DNA from: Vibrio splendidus 12E03
GTDB taxonomy: Bacteria > Pseudomonadota > Gammaproteobacteria > Enterobacterales > Vibrionaceae
Length of the DNA: 64,000 nt
Assembly (NCBI RefSeq): GCF_000272105.2
Contig: NZ_AJZD02000077.1
Location: forward strand, 17,152 to 81,151
Direction: 5' to 3'
Shown here: piece after piece, positions 58,875-64,000 of the stretch
How positions within the stretch are numbered: the first letter of the stretch is position 1
Layout of the letters: each line of letters begins with the position of its first letter
Made by a program: the position numbers and the translations under genes
Notes under the pieces: generated by a model
What the model saw: the letters and a program-made list of their open reading frames with translations, nothing else
What the model was told of the DNA's origin: nothing
Database searches by the model: none

Positions 58875-61082
58875 GGTCAGTTAACGCGCTTTGAAAATGC
58901 TGGTGGCGCTGATAAAGCAGCGATTACCGGTCCATTCTGGTTGTTCGTCGCAGATAACGATTTTAACGGTGACGTGAAATTTAACTATTCCATTATCGAT
59001 GATGGTACAACTAATGGTGTGGATGATTTCCTAACTGACAGTGCTGAAATTAGCCTTGAAGTCACCGAGGTTAATGATCAACCAGTCGCGACAGATATTG
59101 ACCTAGGAACCATGCTTGAAGAAGGTCAATTGATCATCAAAGAAGAGGACCTGATCGCAGCGACCACGGATCTAGACAATGACGCAATTACTGTGACCAG
59201 TTTGGTGCTCGATCAAGGTCAGGGCACACTGCAACGCTTCGAAAACGTGGGTGGTGCGGATGATGCGACGATTACGGGCCCATATTGGGTGTTTACCGCT
59301 GCGGATGAATACAACGGCGACGTTAAATTCACTTATAGCGTTGAGGATGACGGCACGACAAACGGTGTCGATGATTTCCTAACTGATAGTGCTGAAATCA
59401 GTGTTGTGGTAACGGAAGTGAATGATAAACCGGATGCAACGGATATCGATTTAGGCACCATCCTCGAAGAAGGTCAATTGATCATCAAGGAAGAGGATTT
59501 GATTGCAGCGACGACCGATCCGGAAAATGACACGATTACCGTGACTAATCTGGTGCTCGATCAAGGCCAAGGCACACTGCAACGCTTTGAAAACGTCGGT
59601 GGGGCAGATGATGCTACGATTACTGGTCCTTACTGGGTATTTACCGCAGCAGATGAATACAACGGTGATGTTAAGTTTACTTATACCGTAGAGGATGACG
59701 GGACAACGAATGGCGTTAATGACTTCCTAACCGATACCGCTGAAATCACTGCCGTGGTACAAGGTTCGAACGATACTCCTGTCGTTAATGGTGACAGTGT
59801 CACTACGTTGATTGATGAAGACGCAGGACAACTGCTTAGTGGTATTAATGTCAGTGACCCTGATTATGTCGATAGTTTTGCTAATGACTTGATGACAGTA
59901 ACGCTGACCGTTGATTACGGAACACTTTCCGTATCATTACCTGCTGGTACTAGTGTGACCGTTAATGGTGACAATAGTGGTTCGGTGACGTTAGTAGGGA
60001 CGCTGAGCGATCTGAATGCCTTGATTGACACACCGACCAGCCCGAATGGGGTTTACCTTGATGCAAGCTTGGCTCCAACTAACAACATCGGCTTAGAGGT
60101 CACCGCCAAAGACAGTGGTAATCCTTCTGGTATCGCTATTGAAACGGCTCCGGTTGTTTATAACATCGCGGTGACGCCAGTGGCGAATGCACCAACCTTG
60201 TCTATCGATAGTGCGACTAACTACGTGAGAAACATTACTGCGAGTCAGTCTGTGAGTGCGAGTGGCATTCCTTTGGTTGGGATTATCGCGGCCTTAACGG
60301 ACATTACAGAAGAGCTAACGCTACATATCAGTGATGTGCCTACTGGCGCTCAAATCACCAGTACTACGGGTTCTGTGACGGATCTTGGCGGCGGTGTGTG
60401 GGTGGCAACGGCGGATGCAATCGAAAGCTTGCAAGCGGTTGGGCTTTCTCAAGCTCCGGGTAACTACACACTGAAAGTTGAGGCGGTTTCTGAAGAGACT
60501 GACAACAACGATACAGCGACCTCTGCATCGATTGACCTGAACTTGAACATTGTGTCGAATGCGGTTGATATCAACTTGGCTTCGGAAACCGATGATGTTC
60601 AGTTACTGGCTGGTGCTAATGCGACTGACTTAACGGGTGGTTCAGGTAATGACCGACTGGAAGGTGGCGCAGGTGACGATACGCTTGTGGGCGGTGACGG
60701 TAACGACACCCTGATTGGCGGCGGAGGCTCAGACATTCTGACTGGTGGCGATGGTATGGACTCGTTCGTATGGCTTAACATTGAAGATGGTGTTGAAGAT
60801 ACGATTACCGATTTTGATTTGTCGGAAGGGGACAGTATTGATTTGCGCGAAGTCTTGCCAGAGCTTAAGAATTCATCTCCAGACATGACTGCATTGCTAA
60901 AACAGATAGATGCGAAAGTGGAAGGGGATGATATTGAGCTTACGATCAACCCAGATGGTATAGGAACCACAGAGCAAGTGATCGTGGTTGAAGACCTTGC
61001 TCCTCAGTTAACACTAAGTGGCACTATGCCTTCGGATATCCTGGATGCATTAGTACAGCAGAATGTGATCACTCACGGTTAA
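58875..61082 (+). pseudogene. C-terminal part of the adhesin: VCBS-like repeats, RTX and T1SS signal
   Basis: This is the same frame as the preceding 5235-residue product. The longest frame after the stop begins with a TTG at 58941 that has no ribosome binding site, so it is not a plausible independent gene. It holds the rest of the first and two full 119-residue repeats (ATDIDLGTMLEEGQLIIKEE, FTAADEYNGDVKFTY), two more beta domains, four to five RTX nonapeptides (GGSGNDRLE, GGAGDDTLV, GGDGNDTLI, GGGGSDILT, GGDGMDSFV) at about 60636-60767, and a VCA0849-type type I secretion C-terminal domain ending LVQQNVITHG. Without readthrough or correction of the stop it would not be made. Confidence 0.8.
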
Positions 61083-61106
61083 CGTGAACCATGAAACCAA
61101 AACGAA

Positions 61107-61135
61107 ATAGGCCAGCAATGCTGGCCTATTTTTTT
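61107..61135. terminator. Bidirectional terminator after the adhesin
   Basis: ATAGGCCAGCA/TGCTGGCCTAT hairpin followed by TTTTTTT on the plus strand and A/T-rich on the other side. Confidence 0.85.
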
Positions 61136-61153
61136 ATCTAGAACGATAGAAGA

Positions 61154-61918
61154 TTATTTCAGAGAGTTGTGGATCAGAAACTCTTCTTCAACGCCTTTCA
61201 ATTTCATCTCATCCATAATGAAGTTGACAGTGTTCAGCAAGCGCTGCTCACCTTTAGGAATCAAGTAACCGAATTGGCTGTTGGTAAACGGCGTTTCACA
61301 GCGTGCTGCTTCAAGGCGCTCGTCCGTCACTTGATAAAATAGACCTTCAGGGGTTTCTGTCACCATGACATCAACTTTACCTTCCGCAACGGCTTGCGGA
61401 ACGTCTAGGTTGTTCTCGTAACGTGTGAAGCTTGCGTTCTGCAAGTTAGCGTCTGCAAACATCTCGTTAGTGCCACCAATATTCACACCTACACGAACCG
61501 AAGAGAGATTTACTTTTTCAATGCTGTCGTACTGTTCTGCTTTACCTTTCGCAACTAAGAAACACTTACCAAAGGTCATGTATCCCTGAGTTTGTTCTGC
61601 GTTTAACTGGCGTTGCATTTTGCGCGTAATACCACCCATCGCGATGTCGTATTTATCGCTGTCGAGGTCGGTCAGTAGATCTTTCCATGTGGTACGAACA
61701 ATCTGTAATTCGACGCCTAGCTGCTCTGCAACATGCTTAGCCACGTCAATGTCATAACCAGAGTAGGTTTTGCCGTCGAAGTAAGAAAAAGGTTTGTAGT
61801 CGCCTGTGGTGCCGACGCGAAGTGTGCCTGATTTTTGAATGTCTTCTAGCTGGTCAGCTTGTGCGACACCAGAAAGTGCCAGAGTAACGGAAGCAAGTAA
61901 TAGTGATGTTTTTTTCAT
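61154..61918 (-). CDS. Periplasmic PheC-like (SBP family 3) protein
   Basis: The protein has a signal peptide (MKKTSLLLASVTLALSGVAQA) and a family 3 solute-binding fold: LRVGTTGDYKPFSYFDGK, SGYDIDVAKHVAEQLGVEL, NIGGTNEMFADANLQ, VDVMVTETPEG. These blocks closely follow Pseudomonas PheC, a periplasmic cyclohexadienyl dehydratase of phenylalanine synthesis, rather than a typical amino-acid receptor. With no ABC permease genes alongside, an enzyme role is plausible, but binding of a ligand without catalysis cannot be excluded. The ATG at 61918 is preferred over one at 61948 because it starts the signal peptide cleanly. Two cysteines (CFLVAKG, ARCETPF) could form a disulfide. Confidence 0.82.
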   Translation of the reverse strand: MKKTSLLLASVTLALSGVAQADQLEDIQKSGTLRVGTTGDYKPFSYFDGKTYSGYDIDVAKHVAEQLGVELQIVRTTWKDLLTDLDSDKYDIAMGGITRKMQRQLNAEQTQGYMTFGKCFLVAKGKAEQYDSIEKVNLSSVRVGVNIGGTNEMFADANLQNASFTRYENNLDVPQAVAEGKVDVMVTETPEGLFYQVTDERLEAARCETPFTNSQFGYLIPKGEQRLLNTVNFIMDEMKLKGVEEEFLIHNSLK

Positions 61919-62098
61919 TGTAATTGTCTGTTGTGTTTGTGTTGTCATTCAAAGTAACAGAAACAATCAGAGAAAGGGATCAAACCATTGGAAAGGTTGG
62001 AAAAGAAGATAAAACGAGGGCAGGAGATAGGTATTTCTACGCTTTATGCGCATTAATCGAGATGCGTTTCATATTCTATTTTGATAAACCGAAGACAA

Positions 62099-62132
62099 AC
62101 AAAAAGCCCATGTTATCGAATAACATGGGCTT
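62099..62132 (-). terminator. Terminator of the sodium:solute symporter gene
   Basis: AAGCCCATGTTAT/ATAACATGGGCTT stem followed by TTTTGTTTG on the minus strand. Confidence 0.85.
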
Positions 62133-62166
62133 CATTTTGGTTTAACTTGTTAGCTGCTTATTTAGC

Positions 62167-63921
62167 TTATTTAGCAACTGACTCGTTGTTCATCTTAGCT
62201 GTAGCTCTTGATGCGTTGATTAATAGTATACCTACTGTCAAGACGATTGTGCCACACAGCACGAACATTGAGCGACCAAACATGTCGTTTGGAATCAATG
62301 CCATCAATAGAACACCAAGGCCTGCAACTGAAATCAATTTACCAAGCATACTGCGTTGTTTCATATCTAACTGTTGCTGCTCTGCACCTTCTGAGATAAC
62401 AGGTGTATTCCAGTTTTCAAACAGCTTTTCAACTTCCGCTTCGCGCTCTGGCGTACGGCCTTTATAGAGCAGCATTGTTAGCAAGAAGAAACCACCTGTA
62501 AAGATAACATGGGCAGCAAGACTGAGACCTACTTTTAAGTCACCCCACTCACGTGCTGTTAATGCTTGATCTAGGTTAAACCAGTTTTCAATATCTTCTG
62601 CTTGTAATGAAATACCAAAGATATAAGAAACAACACCACCAACAACTAATGTTGCCCAGCCAGACCAGTCTGGAGTCTTGCGAATCCACATACCCAGCAA
62701 GATTGGAATTAGCATTGGGAAACCAATTAATGCGCCGATATTAAGTACAATATCAAACAGACTTAGGTGACGCAGTGAGTTGATGTATAAGCCAAGGCTT
62801 ATAATGACCAAGCCCATAAAAATTGTCATTGCCTTACTTACTATAACCAACTCTTTCTGCGAAGCATTTGGGCGAACAAACGGGTTATAGAAGTTAACAA
62901 CAAAAATACCTGCATTACGGTTAAGGCCAGAGTCCATTGAAGACATCGTCGCAGCGAACATTGCAGACATCAATAGCCCAACCATACCAGCTGGCATCAC
63001 ATTTTCCACAAACGCAAGGTAAGCAGCATCTGCGCCAACACTGTAGTCACTTACAAAATCTGGCATAAATGCAGAAACGTACCAAGAAGGAAGGAACCAA
63101 ATTAGCGGGCCAACAATTGCTAGAACTGTTGCTAAGCCTGCAGCTTTACGTGCGTTTTCGCTGTCTTTAGCACACAGGTAACGGTAAGCATTAATACCAT
63201 TGTTCATTACACCGAACTGTTTAATAAGAATGAAAACAATCCATAGAATGAAGATACTCATGTAGTTGAGATTGTTACCAACCCAAAAGTCACCAGTAAA
63301 GTTTGTAACAATGTTCGAGACACCACCACCGTGGAAGTATGCTGCCACAGCACAGGTAATGGTTACTGCCATTATAACTAACATCTGCATAAAGTCGGAC
63401 GCAACAACCGCCCATGAACCACCAGTTACCGACATGATCACTAGTACAACACCAGTGAAGACAATCGTCACCTCCATCGGAATGTTGAATACGGCAGATA
63501 CAAAAATTGCGATACCGTTTAAGGCAACACCCGCAGAGATCAAGCTATCTGGCATACCAGCCCAAGTGTAGAACTGTTCTGAACTTCTACCAAAACGCTG
63601 ACGAATAGCTTCGATTGCTGTAACAACACGAAGCTGCCTAAACTTAGGCGCGAAGTAAACGTAGTTTAAGAAATAACCAAATGCATTGGCCAAGAATAGG
63701 ATTACAACGACGAAACCGTCGGTGAATGCGCGTCCTGCGGCACCTGTAAACGTCCATGCTGAAAATTGTGTCATGAAGGCAGTTGCACCAACCATCCACC
63801 ACAACATTTTGCCGCCACCTCTGAAGTAATCACTAGTAGAGGTGGTGAACTTACGGAACATCCAACCAATAGCGATCAAAAAGAAGAAGTAGGCGAGAAC
63901 AACAAAAGTATCAATAGTCAT
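62167..63921 (-). CDS. Sodium:solute symporter family (SSS) transporter
   Basis: A 584-residue inner-membrane protein with about 14 membrane segments of the SSS/SGLT family. Seen: SDYFRGGGKMLWWMVGATAFMTQFSAWTF in two blocks near the start, GGSWAVVASDFMQM, and the sodium-site helix AATMSSMDSGLNRNAG. It probably imports a sugar, sugar acid or oligosaccharide with sodium. In Splendidus-clade vibrios similar symporters (Toa type) take up alginate oligomers, but no alginate lyase lies in this window, so the substrate is open. The upstream 79 bases to the window edge contain its promoter. Confidence 0.88.
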   Translation of the reverse strand: MTIDTFVVLAYFFFLIAIGWMFRKFTTSTSDYFRGGGKMLWWMVGATAFMTQFSAWTFTGAAGRAFTDGFVVVILFLANAFGYFLNYVYFAPKFRQLRVVTAIEAIRQRFGRSSEQFYTWAGMPDSLISAGVALNGIAIFVSAVFNIPMEVTIVFTGVVLVIMSVTGGSWAVVASDFMQMLVIMAVTITCAVAAYFHGGGVSNIVTNFTGDFWVGNNLNYMSIFILWIVFILIKQFGVMNNGINAYRYLCAKDSENARKAAGLATVLAIVGPLIWFLPSWYVSAFMPDFVSDYSVGADAAYLAFVENVMPAGMVGLLMSAMFAATMSSMDSGLNRNAGIFVVNFYNPFVRPNASQKELVIVSKAMTIFMGLVIISLGLYINSLRHLSLFDIVLNIGALIGFPMLIPILLGMWIRKTPDWSGWATLVVGGVVSYIFGISLQAEDIENWFNLDQALTAREWGDLKVGLSLAAHVIFTGGFFLLTMLLYKGRTPEREAEVEKLFENWNTPVISEGAEQQQLDMKQRSMLGKLISVAGLGVLLMALIPNDMFGRSMFVLCGTIVLTVGILLINASRATAKMNNESVAK

Positions 63922-64000
63922 CTTTTCAGCCTTTTAAATATCATAATTAACTGGGCTTAGATTAACGCGTCCAAAGGTTTATTTGTACTACAATATGTCT

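Noticed and set aside
58850..58945. Frameshift as the cause of the split adhesin
   Set aside because: The downstream part continues in exactly the same frame and aligns with the repeat, so a substitution to TAA is sufficient.
1..64000. tRNA or rRNA genes, IS elements, integron or prophage genes
   Set aside because: None was recognised in reading both strands; the tRNA-like element at 29238 is only an anticodon-arm mimic in a leader.

Overview
The window reads as a chromosomal segment of a marine Vibrio, most likely of the Splendidus clade. Supporting features are a close VcINDY-type dicarboxylate transporter, the long form of PurC, a VesB-type GlyGly-CTERM protease beside a complete hut operon, Vibrio-type families DUF3334 and DUF3581, a biosynthetic speA-speB pair and a LapA-like giant adhesin. 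G+C looks like the mid-40s and most genes look like core or clade-level chromosome. No insertion sequence, prophage, integron, CRISPR array, rRNA or tRNA gene was seen.

Region by region: 1-5.5 kb holds the 3' end of a GGDEF protein, a DASS transporter, sanA and maeA. 5.7-15 kb holds hrpB, a small unknown gene, purC with a PurR-like box, an SOS-type sulA with a good LexA box, a small zinc-ribbon protein, a Sel1/J-domain membrane protein, an OmpA-like lipoprotein, and DUF2786 and DUF3334 proteins. 15-28 kb holds ydiJ (D-2-hydroxyglutarate dehydrogenase type), a prenylcysteine-methyltransferase-like membrane protein, the VesB-like protease, DUF3581, and hutHUGI with its repressor hutC and two HutC-like operators. 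28-32.5 kb holds a SpoOM-like protein and the translation operon thrS-infC-rpmI-rplT. The thrS leader carries a hairpin shaped like the tRNA-Thr anticodon arm, infC starts with ATT, and a strong attenuator-like hairpin precedes rpmI. 32.6-39 kb holds yqfB, an unknown gene, an LRR-protein kinase fusion, an ABC-F ATPase with a structured leader, and an aldehyde dehydrogenase-TetR operon. 39-42.5 kb holds speA-speB (arginine to agmatine to putrescine). 43-61 kb is one enormous RTX adhesin reading frame. 61-64 kb holds a periplasmic PheC-like protein and a sodium:solute symporter.

The adhesin is the outstanding object. It has an N-terminal retention module with a LapG-type TAAG site, about nine tandem repeats of roughly 272 residues, several other extender domains, three 119-residue cadherin/VCBS-like repeats, RTX nonapeptides and a type I secretion signal. 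The frame is broken once, by an in-frame TAA at 58872-58874 that aligns with a glutamine codon in the neighbouring repeats. As written, the product would lose its secretion signal. It is therefore a fresh pseudogene, an assembly or base-calling error, or a readthrough/phase-switch candidate.

Other points for a second look are the tRNA-mimic thrS operator, three unrelated intergenic heptamer arrays of five or more copies, the ABC-F leader with a hairpin over its ribosome binding site, and the LRR-kinase fusion. All functional names rest on motif recognition by eye; no database search was run.
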